Assembly (NCBI GenBank): GCA_020849275.1
Contig: JADLGO010000038.1
Coordinates: forward strand, 1-39,863
Length of the DNA: 39,863 nt
Reading direction: 5' to 3'
Source of the DNA: Chthonomonadales bacterium
GTDB taxonomy: Bacteria > Armatimonadota > Chthonomonadetes > Chthonomonadales > CAJBBX01
Shown: one piece after another, positions 7,679-16,022 of the stretch
Numbering within the stretch: the first letter of the stretch is position 1
How the letters are laid out: each line of letters begins with the position of its first letter
Program-made: the position numbers and the translations under genes
Notes under the pieces: model-generated
Database searches by the model: none
What the model was told of the DNA's origin: nothing
The model's input: the letters and a program-made list of their open reading frames with translations, nothing else

Positions 7679-8935
7679 TCAGATGTGGGCGATCGGTGGG
7701 CTGGGGGGCTCATCCCACCGGGCGGGCTCCTTCACGAACAGGCTCGCCAGGAAGGCCACGCCCATCAGCCCGCCGGCGGCGTAGTAGGCCGAGTCGGTGC
7801 CGAAGCGCTGCAGTACCCAGGTGCCGAGGGGCGGGGCCACCATGCGCGCCAGGCTGCCCAGCCCCTGTTGCACACCGAGCACGCCGCCGCGCTCACCGTG
7901 GCGCGCCGCCTTCGACACCAGGCTGGAGAGCACCGGGTTCAGCATGGAGCTGCCCACGGCCAGCCCCGCGGCCAGGACCTTCAGCGCCGCGAGCGAGCCC
8001 GCCGCGCCGATCCCCACCAGCGACCCCGTGAGTAGGGCGGCCCCCATCCACATCAGCCAGCGTTCCGACACCACCTGCGCCAGGCCGCCCATCACCGCGC
8101 CCTGCGCGAGCACCGCCGTCACCCCCACGATCACGAAGACCGAGCCGGCGGTGGCCGCCGCCTGCTTCTCGACCATTGCGTGGGTCACGCCCGGCCCCAG
8201 CGCCGGCTCCACGAACCGCAGCAGGATGAGCCAGGTGAAGGTGGCCTCCATCATGGCGAACGCGAAGGTCGACACGGCGAACACGGCCAGCAGCTCGCCC
8301 AGGAGCGGCGTGCGAAAGGCGCTCGCGAAGCGGCGGGGCTCGATGAGCGTGAGGCGGCGCGCCGGCGCGGGCTCGCGCGCGCGAGCGAGCGACTCCGGGA
8401 GCGCGAAGTAGGACCAGACGAAGTTGAGCGCGGCCAGTCCGGCCACCACGTAGGCGGGCACGGCCAACCCGTAGAGCCGCCCGAGCCAGCCGCCGAGGGC
8501 GGGTCCGGCCGAGAAGCCGATGCCGAACGCCACCCCGATCATCGCCATGCCGCGCGCCCGCCGTTCCGGAGGCGTCACGTCCGCGATGTAGGCCTGGGCC
8601 GTAGGCAGGCTCGCCGCGGTCAGCACTCCGGCCGCGATGCGCGCCGCGAAGAGCACCCACAGCGCGCGCGCCAGGCCAAACAGCAGGAAGGCGAGCGCCG
8701 AGCCGATAAGACTGAGCAGAATGAAGGGCCGGCGCCCGTGCACGTCCGAGAGCCGCCCCCAGAGTGGCGCGAAGAGGAACTGCATGGCCGAGAAACTGGT
8801 GGCCAACCACCCCGCCACGACCGGCGTGCCTCCGAATTGCTCCACATAGAGCGGAAGCAGCGGCAGGATGATGCCAAAGCCGAGCAGGTCGATGAGGACC
8901 GTCGTGAAGAGGATGATGAGAGGAGACCGCCGCAT
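7679..8935 (-). CDS. MFS transporter, 12-TM drug:H+ antiporter type
   Basis: 418 residues from the ATG at 8935, where MRRSP precedes the first helix; the ribosome site is weak. Helices one and two bracket the major-facilitator motif A, seen as GRLSDVHGRRP between TM2 and TM3. A G-rich motif C-like stretch (GIGFSAGPALGGWLG) follows at TM5, as in TetA-like exporters of the DHA1 group. About 12 hydrophobic segments are visible with a charged central loop (AREPAPARR). It would export a small molecule by proton exchange; the substrate cannot be told. It is transcribed towards yeaH and divergently from aat. Confidence 0.92.
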   Translation of the reverse strand: MRRSPLIILFTTVLIDLLGFGIILPLLPLYVEQFGGTPVVAGWLATSFSAMQFLFAPLWGRLSDVHGRRPFILLSLIGSALAFLLFGLARALWVLFAARIAAGVLTAASLPTAQAYIADVTPPERRARGMAMIGVAFGIGFSAGPALGGWLGRLYGLAVPAYVVAGLAALNFVWSYFALPESLARAREPAPARRLTLIEPRRFASAFRTPLLGELLAVFAVSTFAFAMMEATFTWLILLRFVEPALGPGVTHAMVEKQAAATAGSVFVIVGVTAVLAQGAVMGGLAQVVSERWLMWMGAALLTGSLVGIGAAGSLAALKVLAAGLAVGSSMLNPVLSSLVSKAARHGERGGVLGVQQGLGSLARMVAPPLGTWVLQRFGTDSAYYAAGGLMGVAFLASLFVKEPARWDEPPSPPIAHI

Positions 8936-9115
8936 GGCCCAAATGCCCCACTTTCCGATCAGCGCTACGCGCGCCGCGACGCGCGGCAGCGAGCGAGTGG
9001 CGCGGTGCGGTGGCCAGGGCTCCCGGCGCAGCATGGCACGTGCGCGTCTCGGCGCGGTCCGCACGCCCGGTGCGTACGCTCCTAGTGTACCTGACGGGGC
9101 GCGGCGCGGTCTGGC

Positions 9116-9739
9116 GTGGCGAGGCGCGCCGTGAGCCGTCGCGTCCTCCTCTCCTTCACGCCCGAGGGCCTCGTGAGCGCCTACCGGGAGGCCGTCTTCC
9201 CAATGGCCGACTCGGTGACCGGCCGCCTCTACTGGATGCGGCCAGATCCCCGCGCCGTCATCCCGCTCGACGGGTTCCACATGTCGCGCTCGCTGGCCCG
9301 CGCCATCCGGCGCGGCCGCTTCGAGGTCCGCGTCGACACCGACTTTGAGGGGGTGATGCGCGGCTGCGCCGACCGCGCGGAGGGCACCTGGATCACCGAG
9401 GAGTTCGTCGCGGTGTATGGCGAGCTCCACCGGCGTGGCGCCGCCCACAGCGTGGAGGCATGGAGCGAGGGGCGGCTCGTCGGCGGTACCTACGGCCTGG
9501 CGCTCGGCGCCGCCTTCATGGCCGAGAGCATGTTTCACCGGGAGACGGACGCCTCCAAGGTGGCGCTCGCGGCGCTCGTCGCGCGGCTGCGGGAGCGGGG
9601 TTTCGCTCTTCTGGACGTGCAGTACCTAACGCCGCACCTGAGCAGCCTGGGGGCCGTCGAGATCCCGGGCGCGCTCTACTACGCGCTGCTTCGCGGCGCG
9701 CTGCGGCTGGAGCCGCGGTTCACCCACGAGGCGGGTTGA
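9116..9739 (+). CDS. aat: Leucyl/phenylalanyl-tRNA--protein transferase
   Basis: 207 residues. The enzyme moves Leu or Phe from aminoacyl-tRNA to proteins with N-terminal Arg or Lys, marking them for ClpS/ClpAP. Signature stretches are present in order: FPMAD, YWMRPDPRAVIPLD, GTWITEEFVAVYGELHRRG, AHSVEAWSEGRLVGGTYGLALG, AESMFHRETDASKVAL and HLSSLGAVEIPG. The first GTG is at 9116; a second GTG at 9131 has a better-spaced GGCGAGG and may be the true start (202 residues). It is divergent from the MFS gene, and its stop codon overlaps the promoter of the next gene. Confidence 0.93.
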   Translation: MARRAVSRRVLLSFTPEGLVSAYREAVFPMADSVTGRLYWMRPDPRAVIPLDGFHMSRSLARAIRRGRFEVRVDTDFEGVMRGCADRAEGTWITEEFVAVYGELHRRGAAHSVEAWSEGRLVGGTYGLALGAAFMAESMFHRETDASKVALAALVARLRERGFALLDVQYLTPHLSSLGAVEIPGALYYALLRGALRLEPRFTHEAG

Positions 9740-9764
9740 GAGCGCCCATCGCCCGTGGTAAACT
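9736..9764 (+). promoter_or_regulatory. Sigma70-type promoter for the di-iron protein gene
   Basis: TTGAGA at 9736-9741, a spacer of exactly 17 bases, then TAAACT at 9759-9764. The predicted start of transcription is near 9771, which leaves a 5' leader of under 40 bases to the ATG at 9809. The -35 box overlaps the stop codon of aat. This is the best promoter match in the window. Confidence 0.55.
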
Positions 9765-9808
9765 ACGCTCACAAAGGTCAGCAAATCATGACAGCAGAGG
9801 AGGCCGCG

Positions 9809-11197
9809 ATGCCCGACCCGCATGCCGCCGAGACGCGCGCGATCCCGCCGGCCAACCGCCCGACGGAGCGCCAGGCCGCGGCCGCACGCCGCGCCGCCTA
9901 TCCCTACCGCTTTCCGCCCGATCGGCGCGCGCTCGGCGGCAAGTTCACCGTGGAGGAGAACGCCCGCCGCCTGCTGCGCTTCTTTTACCTGGAGCGCCGG
10001 CTTTCGCAGGGCCTCGGCTCCTGGACGCTGAGCATCCCGGACTTCGAGGTCAAGGTCGAGACGGGCCGCCACATCTTTCAGCACATGGACGCCGCGCGCC
10101 GCCTGCGCGAGCGGCTCCACGAGCAGGAAATGCGCCTCGCCCCCATCGACGCCTTCCGCGACGAGGGGATCGACCTCTTCCTGGACGAGATGCTCTCCGC
10201 CGCCGACGCCCCGGAGCTTCTCGTCGGCGCCCACCTGGTGGCCGGCCGCGCGCTGGCGACCGCCTACCGCCACCACATCGACGACACCTGCCCGGTCTCC
10301 GACGCCCCCACGGTCCGCGTGCTGCGCCAGATCCTCGTCGACTACGAGCCGATGCTCGAGTGGGCGCAGGCCGCCGTCGCGGCCTACGTGGAGGGCGGCA
10401 TCGAGGAGGACCGGCTGGAGGGCTGGCGCTGGCACCTCTCGCGACTGCTCGCCCATATCGGAGACATCACCGGCGCCGATGAGCCCGCGCCGCGCCCACG
10501 GGCGCTGCGCATCGACGCGGTTCCCTACCGGCGCGGCGAGGTGCCGCTGCGAGACTCTCGCTTCGCCACCTTCCACAACACCGGCGACTACAACCTGGCC
10601 GATGGCGAGCCGCGCTACCCCGTGGGGACGTACGAGGACGGTAGGCTGCGGTTCGTTCGCACCCAGCGCGACGAGGTCGACGCCATCGAGGCGTTCGGCA
10701 CCTTTCTCTGGGACATCCGCTTCAAGGACTTCGACGCCGAGTACTACCTGGCGCGGATCACCTGGGACGAGGCGCGCCACACGGAGACCGGCCATCGCGC
10801 CCTGCAGACGCTCGGCTATGATCCGTACGAGCTCCCGAATCGCCTCACCAGCTCCACCTGCCGCGGACCGATGGAGCCCGCCTACGCGATGGCCGAGATC
10901 AACCTGTTCGGGGAGATCGGCGTGCTCAAGACGATTAACTCGCTGATCGACGAGGCTCGCGCCCGCGACGACTCCGTGCTGGCGCATATCAGCGACTTCA
11001 TCCGGGCGGACGAGCGCACGCACGTTCGCAATGGCCAGCACATCATCAAGGTGATGACCGACCTGGGGATGCAGGAGCTTGAGCAGCGCACGCGCGAGCT
11101 TTTCACCGAGTGCCTGGTGAGCCTGGGCGCCGTCAAGCCCGACGGCGACATCTTCACGCTCACGCGCGAGGACATCGAGAAGTACATCGGAGAGTGA
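9809..11197 (+). CDS. Ferritin-like di-iron protein of unknown function
   Basis: 462 residues from the ATG at 9809, chosen because AGGAGG stands five bases upstream; ATG 9788 is possible. The N-terminal half holds a helix with Glu84-x3-His88 and a long helical region. The C-terminal half shows a rubrerythrin/ferritin-like ligand set: Glu321-x2-His324 (in DEARHTETGH), Glu363 (in YAMAEINLFGE) and Glu402-x2-His405 (in RADERTH). A carboxylate from the preceding helix (near 'DAIEAFGTFLW') would complete the site. These motifs imply two antiparallel four-helix bundles or one bundle plus a helical partner, with a di-iron or di-manganese oxidase/oxygenase chemistry. It is not SpoVR. It has its own promoter and a hairpin downstream. 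Role unknown; oxidative or starvation stress is suggested by the prkA neighbourhood. Confidence 0.75.
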   Translation: MPDPHAAETRAIPPANRPTERQAAAARRAAYPYRFPPDRRALGGKFTVEENARRLLRFFYLERRLSQGLGSWTLSIPDFEVKVETGRHIFQHMDAARRLRERLHEQEMRLAPIDAFRDEGIDLFLDEMLSAADAPELLVGAHLVAGRALATAYRHHIDDTCPVSDAPTVRVLRQILVDYEPMLEWAQAAVAAYVEGGIEEDRLEGWRWHLSRLLAHIGDITGADEPAPRPRALRIDAVPYRRGEVPLRDSRFATFHNTGDYNLADGEPRYPVGTYEDGRLRFVRTQRDEVDAIEAFGTFLWDIRFKDFDAEYYLARITWDEARHTETGHRALQTLGYDPYELPNRLTSSTCRGPMEPAYAMAEINLFGEIGVLKTINSLIDEARARDDSVLAHISDFIRADERTHVRNGQHIIKVMTDLGMQELEQRTRELFTECLVSLGAVKPDGDIFTLTREDIEKYIGE

Positions 11198-11220
11198 GTC
11201 CGGTCCACGCCCGGAGGCAC

Positions 11221-11244
11221 GGCCGCGCCCTCGCACGCGCGGCC
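11221..11244. terminator. Bidirectional hairpin between convergent genes
   Basis: GGCCGCGC (11221-11228) pairs perfectly with GCGCGGCC (11237-11244) around an eight-base loop, placed in the 52-base gap between the di-iron gene and the convergent TOPRIM-like gene. Confidence 0.5.
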
Positions 11245-11249
11245 CTACC

Positions 11250-11864
11250 TCATGCTGTTTCGGTGCCGGATCCGAGCGCCGTCAGCCTGGCCCGACAGCG
11301 ACGCAGGCTGTCGGATCGGCACTCCGCCACTTCGGGACGCCAGTGGCGCGATGCGAACTCGATGAGGCGTCCGGCGTACGCCGGCCCCACCGCGATGCCA
11401 CTCTCGGGACGCGGGAGCATGTCGTGCCGGAGTGCGGTACGCCTGGAGCGCCGCACGAGCCGTAACATCTCGGCCTTCGGATCATCTACCTCGTCCGGCA
11501 GGCTCGGCACGGCCGACTGGTGGACCCCCAGGAAGGTTGCGAGCCTCTCGGCGTCCGCCAGAAGCCAGGCCTCAACGGCCCGAACTGCCACGCAAAGGCC
11601 CATGCCGGGCTCCCGATGGGGGAGCCATGTGGCAAGGAGGCGGGGCGCGCACTCGAGCTCCGTGTCGAGGTCGACGAGGACCACCCAGGGAGCGTGGCGA
11701 GCTGCCGCGTTGAAGGCACCGAGACGGGCGCGCAGGTAGGCCTTGCCGCGCGAGCCATGGCCCCGCATGAGCTCCAGATTGACCGATCCTGCCACGGCGC
11801 GCAGCACGGCCTCGTCGGTAGGGCCCTCCACCGCGAATGAGGCCGGGAGCCGTAACGCGCTCAC
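11250..11864 (-). CDS. TOPRIM-like protein (DUF4276/RloB-like) paired with AAA ATPase
   Basis: 204 residues from the GTG at 11864, whose GTGA overlaps the stop codon of the ATPase gene; this coupling decides the start over a longer open frame. The fold signature is that of TOPRIM-like nucleases: VEGPTDE (Glu13) after the first strand and LVDLDTE (Asp65 and Asp67) after the third. RGHGSRGK between them resembles the DUF4276/RloB group. Proteins of this kind are the effector or nuclease partners of OLD/RloA-like ATPases in phage defence. It has no membrane segment and would act in the cytoplasm with the product of the upstream gene. The exact family needs a profile search. Confidence 0.75.
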   Translation of the reverse strand: MSALRLPASFAVEGPTDEAVLRAVAGSVNLELMRGHGSRGKAYLRARLGAFNAAARHAPWVVLVDLDTELECAPRLLATWLPHREPGMGLCVAVRAVEAWLLADAERLATFLGVHQSAVPSLPDEVDDPKAEMLRLVRRSRRTALRHDMLPRPESGIAVGPAYAGRLIEFASRHWRPEVAECRSDSLRRCRARLTALGSGTETA

Positions 11865-13030
11865 CGGGGCGGCTCGAACAAGGCGAGCTGGGCGGCGTCG
11901 CGCGGGGCGACCTCCGGCAGCACCGCCTCGCCGAGCGGCATCCCGCCGCGAAGAAGGCGCGCGATGTCGGCCCTCGATGCGGCCGGCCCTACCGTCGATC
12001 CCTGGGGACCGGGCTCCACCAGCAGCACCTCGTTGAGGCCGATGCCGCTGTCGTTCAGCAACTCGGCCGAGTGCGTGCTGACGAGCACCTGCCGGCCGGT
12101 GCCCCGCTGCACGCGCGCGAACACCTGCGGGACGTGGCGCACGACCGCCGGATGGAGCGAGAGCTCCGGCTCCTCGAGGAGTAGCGGGCCGGTCCCGTCG
12201 AGGAGTGCCCAGAGCAGCCCAAGCAAGCGTAGCGTCCCGTCGGAGAACTGGTCCTCGCCCTGCCATCCCGCCCTGGGCCGCCAGTGCTCATACCGGCCAC
12301 GGATGTGGGGAGCGCCTCGGTCGTCGCGCTCCAACTCCAGCGCGACGAGCTGCGGGACGGCGACCTTGAGAGCGCTGAGGATCCGCTTCAGCCGCGACGC
12401 GCGGGTCTTCTCGTTCGTGCGGGCGATGCGCTCGAGGAGGTCGCCGCCGAACGGGTCTTCGGCGCGGCCAGCGGAGCGCTCGGGCTCCCTGACGAGATGG
12501 GGAACGACGTGCAGGTAACGCACCGAGGCGAGCAGGTCGGCCACGTCTCGAAACGGCAGGTTGGCGTTTATCTGCTCCAGAGAAGTCTGGCTGAGCCGGG
12601 CCGCGTCCTTCCCGTCGTCGGCATCGGGGCGCATCAGCAGCTCCTCGCCGTCGCGCACGACGCGCTCCCTTGCGAGCATGGGGCGCTGGCGGTTGTCCTG
12701 TGTGAAGGCGACCTCGTACTGCCAGCGGCGGCGGTTGGCCCCGTCGCCCAGCGAGACGGCGATGGCGACCTGCGGGTACCGGCGTGCCGCCAGGCAGCGG
12801 ATGCGCGACACGCCGCCGCGCCGACTCGCCGCGGCCTGAAGTCCGCCCCCAACCGCGACGATGTCGCGCAGGAAGCGGAAGGCGTCGAGCAGGTTCGACT
12901 TCCCGGCCGCGTTTGGCCCCACCAGGAACGCGCGCTCCGCCAGATCGACCTCGACGCGCTGGAAGTTGCGCCAGTTCTCAAGGCGCACTTCAGTGAAGCG
13001 CATGGGTGGCTCGGCGCGGCGGCTGGGCAT
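11861..13030 (-). CDS. AAA ATPase of the SMC/OLD-like (AAA_21) type
   Basis: 389 residues from the ATG at 13030, with AGGAG eight bases upstream; the family's usual beginning (MRFTEVRLENWRNF) is at residue 10. Walker A GPNAAGKS is at 38-45. The signature region FSDGTLRLLGLL comes before Walker B LLLEEPEL (283-290), and STHSAELL follows as the D-loop/H-switch region. The insert between the Walker motifs is helical, as in RecF/OLD-like ATPases without long coiled coils. It is translationally coupled to the TOPRIM-like gene, the arrangement of several two-gene defence systems (RloA/RloB, AbiL, PARIS types). I infer an anti-phage or DNA-repair role. Confidence 0.9.
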   Translation of the reverse strand: MPSRRAEPPMRFTEVRLENWRNFQRVEVDLAERAFLVGPNAAGKSNLLDAFRFLRDIVAVGGGLQAAASRRGGVSRIRCLAARRYPQVAIAVSLGDGANRRRWQYEVAFTQDNRQRPMLARERVVRDGEELLMRPDADDGKDAARLSQTSLEQINANLPFRDVADLLASVRYLHVVPHLVREPERSAGRAEDPFGGDLLERIARTNEKTRASRLKRILSALKVAVPQLVALELERDDRGAPHIRGRYEHWRPRAGWQGEDQFSDGTLRLLGLLWALLDGTGPLLLEEPELSLHPAVVRHVPQVFARVQRGTGRQVLVSTHSAELLNDSGIGLNEVLLVEPGPQGSTVGPAASRADIARLLRGGMPLGEAVLPEVAPRDAAQLALFEPPR

Positions 13031-13442
13031 CGTCGGGTCTCCTGCGAGGAGCGCTCGGGCGGCTTCGCGTCTTCGCTCGCTCACGGGATCGCTTACGACA
13101 CCCACGGGGCGCGCACCTGCTCAATACGGGATGGTGGGGGAGGATGCACGCGACCGAGCCGGGACGCGGGAGCGATGGCCGCGGCGCCGGGCGCGCGGAG
13201 CGGATCGGGCGGCGGACCGGGCCCGCCTGACCGCGGCCATCGCCCGCGCAAGGAGCGCGTGACGGACGCGGCCACGCATTGGATCGCGCAACGAACCTGG
13301 CTGCGCGCCCACCTTGCGCGCACAGGCAAGACGCCCGTTCGGGTTGGTCGGTTCCTGCCGCCGGTGGGGGGGCCGCCATGGCGGTGACGAGCCACCCGAT
13401 GGCGGCGTGGACGCAGGCGCGTGGCCGCCACGGGACCAGGCG
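13031..13442. other. Intergenic stretch upstream of the AAA ATPase
   Basis: 412 bases in which no reading frame keeps consistent coding character. It should hold the promoter for the ATPase pair (minus strand), but I see no convincing -35/-10 match. Around 13378-13437 the plus-strand frame beginning at the ATG 13378 looks coding for about 20 codons before the coding character moves to another frame (see the next entry). Confidence 0.3.
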
Positions 13443-13610
13443 ATGCTGGAGGGCCTGGCGCGGAGGGCGCGGGAGGTGCACGGCGAGACCGGCGCGGTCT
13501 GGGCCGCCGCGCAGGCCGTGCTCTCCGCATGGTGGACGGTGGAGGACCACGGCACCGGGTGGGAGCCGTCGCTCGCTTGCGCGGAGCTCCTGCTCGGCCT
13601 GCTGCGCTGA
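13443..13610 (+). CDS. Short hypothetical protein, possibly a frameshifted remnant
   Basis: 55 residues from the ATG at 13443. Nearly every codon ends in G or C, as in the real genes here, and the translation (for example AVWAAAQAVLSAWWTVEDHG) is not low complexity. The ribosome site is poor. The coding-like frame starting at ATG 13378, which has GGTGGGGGGG upstream, would flow into this one if one base shift were made near 13437. The pair may therefore be one gene of about 77 codons with a frameshift or sequencing error. No family is recognised. It lies 99 bases before the GH127-like gene on the same strand. Confidence 0.35.
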   Translation: MLEGLARRAREVHGETGAVWAAAQAVLSAWWTVEDHGTGWEPSLACAELLLGLLR

Positions 13611-13709
13611 TCGGCGCCGGCGCCCCGCCGGCGAGAGGCGATCCCCGTGCGGCGCCGAATAGTGCCTGGAGGCGCGCCGCGCCCCACACCACGCGGCAAG
13701 GAGCACGCG

Positions 13710-15377
13710 ATGCACGCGACGTTCAGCCTGGAGCGAGAGGCTCTGCCGTCGTACAACTACCTGGAGCGCCTGGTTGACCCCGGCACTGGTTTCACCTTCT
13801 TCGACGTCTTCCGGACCGACCCGGCCGAGGCCGCGCACGACTGGCCCGACTTCCTCGATGTGCCCGGCCGTTCCGCCGAGACGTGCGTGCTGCTGCGCCA
13901 CATGACCGGTCGGCCTCTCGCCACGGAGGATGACTACTTCGGCCGGCTCTACGCGCTCCAGGGCGACGATGGCCTCTTTCATCGTCCGGAGACCGCGATC
14001 ACGCGGGCCGGCGCGCCGCGCGAGGAGCAGGCGCTCGTGCTGGCCGCCCTCGTGGCGCGCGCCGCCGCCGACCGCGACGCCGGGGCCGAGCGGCGCGCCG
14101 CCCGCCTGGTGGACGCGATCGCCCTCGCGCCCGACGCGCCGGGATCGTTCTCCAGCATGCTGATCCGCCCGCTCGTGGGCGCGTGGTCGCTGCTCGGCCT
14201 GGAGGAGGCGCTGCGGACCGTCCGGCCCATCGCCGAGCGCACCGCCGGGCCGGAGGGGCTCTTCCGCCCGGACGGCAGCTTCGCCGGCCACGTCCACTCG
14301 CACCTCTACGCCGCGGCCGGCCTGGTGGAGCTCGCTCGCCTCACGGGCGACGCTGAGCTCCTGGAGCGCATGGAGCGCGTCTTCCGCGTCATGCGCGGGC
14401 GCTCGACCTCCTTCGGGTTCGTGCCCGAGCTCACGGAGCGTGACGACGACGTGGTGGGATGCGAGACCTGCTGCCTGATGGACTACCTCCACCTGGCGTT
14501 CGCCCTGGCGCGAGCGGGCCGCACGGAGTTGTACGACGACGCGGAGCGCGTCGTGCGCAACCACCTGGTGGAGAGTCGGGTCCGGTCGGGCGACTGGCTG
14601 GCGGAGCGCGAGGGCTCCCGCGACGAGCCGCTGCTGCGCCGGAGCGGCCTGCGCGAGGCGGTGGTGGGCGCCTACGCCGGCTGGAGCGCGCCAAACCACA
14701 TCCTCGCCTACGACGAGCATCTGCCTGCCACCTGGATCAAGGAGCCTGACCTCGCCGCGATCTACCTGGGCAAGGTGCGTGCCCTGCAGAACTGCTGCAG
14801 CCCCTCGGGGCCGAAGGCGCTCTACCTGGCCTGGCAGCACGCCGCGCGCGTGGAGGCCGGCACGCTGCGCGTCAACCTGCTGATGGACCGTGCGCTGCCC
14901 GAGGCGGAGGTGCGCTGCTTTGAGCCCTGGCAGGGGCGTGTGGAGGTGCGCCTGGAGGCCGCCCTGCGCGTCGCGGTGCGGGCGCCCGGCGGCGTCCGGC
15001 CAGCTGAGGTGCAGGCCGCCGTGAACCGCCGCCCGCTGCCGGTGCGCGACGAGGGCGGCTACGTGACGACGGCGGTGCTGCAGCCGGGCGACACGGCCGT
15101 GTTCCGCTACCCACTGCGCGAGCGCGAGGAGGGCGTGACGATCGGCAACACGGGCTTCCAGCAGTACGCCTACCGCGTGCGCTGGCGCGGGAGCACGGTC
15201 CTTGCGATGGAGGCCGGCGACAACGCGCAATGGGGCCGGTCGCACCTGATGGAGCGCCCGGTCCGCCTCTACTACGGCGCGGAGGGTCCGCACCCGCTCT
15301 ACCGTCGGGACCATCTGCTTCTCGCGCCGCCGGTGTGCGGCCCACTGCACCGCAGCGCGGGGCCGGAGGTGTGGTGA
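13710..15377 (+). CDS. GH127-like glycoside hydrolase (beta-L-arabinofuranosidase superfamily)
   Basis: 555 residues from the ATG at 13710, preceded by AAGGAG at six bases; no signal peptide, so cytoplasmic. The first 350 or so residues form an alpha/alpha barrel and the remainder beta-sandwich domains. The GH127 zinc-cysteine catalytic set is visible: Glu252 and Cys254 in GCETCC, and Cys362-Cys363 in QNCCSP. These correspond to Glu338, Cys340, Cys417 and Cys418 of bifidobacterial HypBA1, where the last-but-one cysteine is the nucleophile. Release of terminal L-arabinose or a related sugar from plant polymers is the family role; substrate here is inferred. The gene ends seven bases from the convergent NUDIX gene. 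Confidence 0.85.
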   Translation: MHATFSLEREALPSYNYLERLVDPGTGFTFFDVFRTDPAEAAHDWPDFLDVPGRSAETCVLLRHMTGRPLATEDDYFGRLYALQGDDGLFHRPETAITRAGAPREEQALVLAALVARAAADRDAGAERRAARLVDAIALAPDAPGSFSSMLIRPLVGAWSLLGLEEALRTVRPIAERTAGPEGLFRPDGSFAGHVHSHLYAAAGLVELARLTGDAELLERMERVFRVMRGRSTSFGFVPELTERDDDVVGCETCCLMDYLHLAFALARAGRTELYDDAERVVRNHLVESRVRSGDWLAEREGSRDEPLLRRSGLREAVVGAYAGWSAPNHILAYDEHLPATWIKEPDLAAIYLGKVRALQNCCSPSGPKALYLAWQHAARVEAGTLRVNLLMDRALPEAEVRCFEPWQGRVEVRLEAALRVAVRAPGGVRPAEVQAAVNRRPLPVRDEGGYVTTAVLQPGDTAVFRYPLREREEGVTIGNTGFQQYAYRVRWRGSTVLAMEAGDNAQWGRSHLMERPVRLYYGAEGPHPLYRRDHLLLAPPVCGPLHRSAGPEVW

Positions 15378-15384
15378 GCTCGGC

Positions 15385-15918
15385 TCAGGCTCGCGCGCTG
15401 CCGGCGTAGGCCCGCAGCGCCGCCCGCACCGACTCGAAGCCGACCTCGTCGTGGTCGATGGCTTCCGGCCGTAGCCAGGCGCACCCGGCGACCTCGTCGC
15501 GGTCCACGGCGGCGCTCGGGTCGGCCACGTCGCAAAGGAAAACGGAGTCGATGGTGTAGTAGAGCACGCCGGCGTAGTGGTAGCGGTTCGGAAACGAGGC
15601 CAGATAGGCATGGCGAGCGATGGCGATGCCGACTTCCTCGCGCACCTCGCGGACCAGGGCGGCCTCGAGCGTCTCCAGCGGGTCGACGAAGCCACCGGGC
15701 AGGTCGAGCAACCCGCGCGCGGGCTCCCGCCCGCGCCGGACCAGCAGGATCTCCCCGCCCGGACGACGCAGAATCGCCATCACGGCGGCGGCCGCGTTCT
15801 GGAAGTAGCGGAAACCACAGTCGGGGCAGGCGAACAGCTTCACCGTCGGCGACGAGCCCTTGCGGGACCCGCAGCGCGGGCAGTAGGTGAACGCGTCCAG
15901 CGGATGGGGCGATTCCAT
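15385..15918 (-). CDS. NUDIX hydrolase with N-terminal zinc ribbon
   Basis: 177 residues from the ATG at 15918, preceded by AGGAG. Cys13-x2-Cys16 and Cys31-x2-Cys34 form a rubredoxin-like zinc ribbon, as in NudC-type enzymes. The Nudix box runs from about residue 76 to 98: GGFVDPLETLEAALVREVREE with the catalytic REVREE part. The enzyme would hydrolyse a nucleoside diphosphate linked to another group (NADH, ADP-ribose or a capped RNA end). It is shorter than E. coli NudC (257 residues) and lacks its N-terminal domain, so it is better called a zinc-ribbon NUDIX hydrolase of unknown substrate. It is convergent with the GH127-like gene. Confidence 0.92.
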   Translation of the reverse strand: MESPHPLDAFTYCPRCGSRKGSSPTVKLFACPDCGFRYFQNAAAAVMAILRRPGGEILLVRRGREPARGLLDLPGGFVDPLETLEAALVREVREEVGIAIARHAYLASFPNRYHYAGVLYYTIDSVFLCDVADPSAAVDRDEVAGCAWLRPEAIDHDEVGFESVRAALRAYAGSARA

Positions 15919-16022
15919 GCGAGCTCCTGGGGCGCGCCGGCGCCAGGGCACGACCGTCAGCGGGCTCCCTCCCGGCGCGCTGCCCGTGGGCGGGCGACGC
16001 CGGATGGCGCGAGGAGGCCACC

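Noticed and set aside
9809-11197. SpoVR, the usual third partner of prkA and yeaH
   Set aside because: None of the SpoVR sequence features are seen; the ExxH motifs fit a ferritin-like fold instead.
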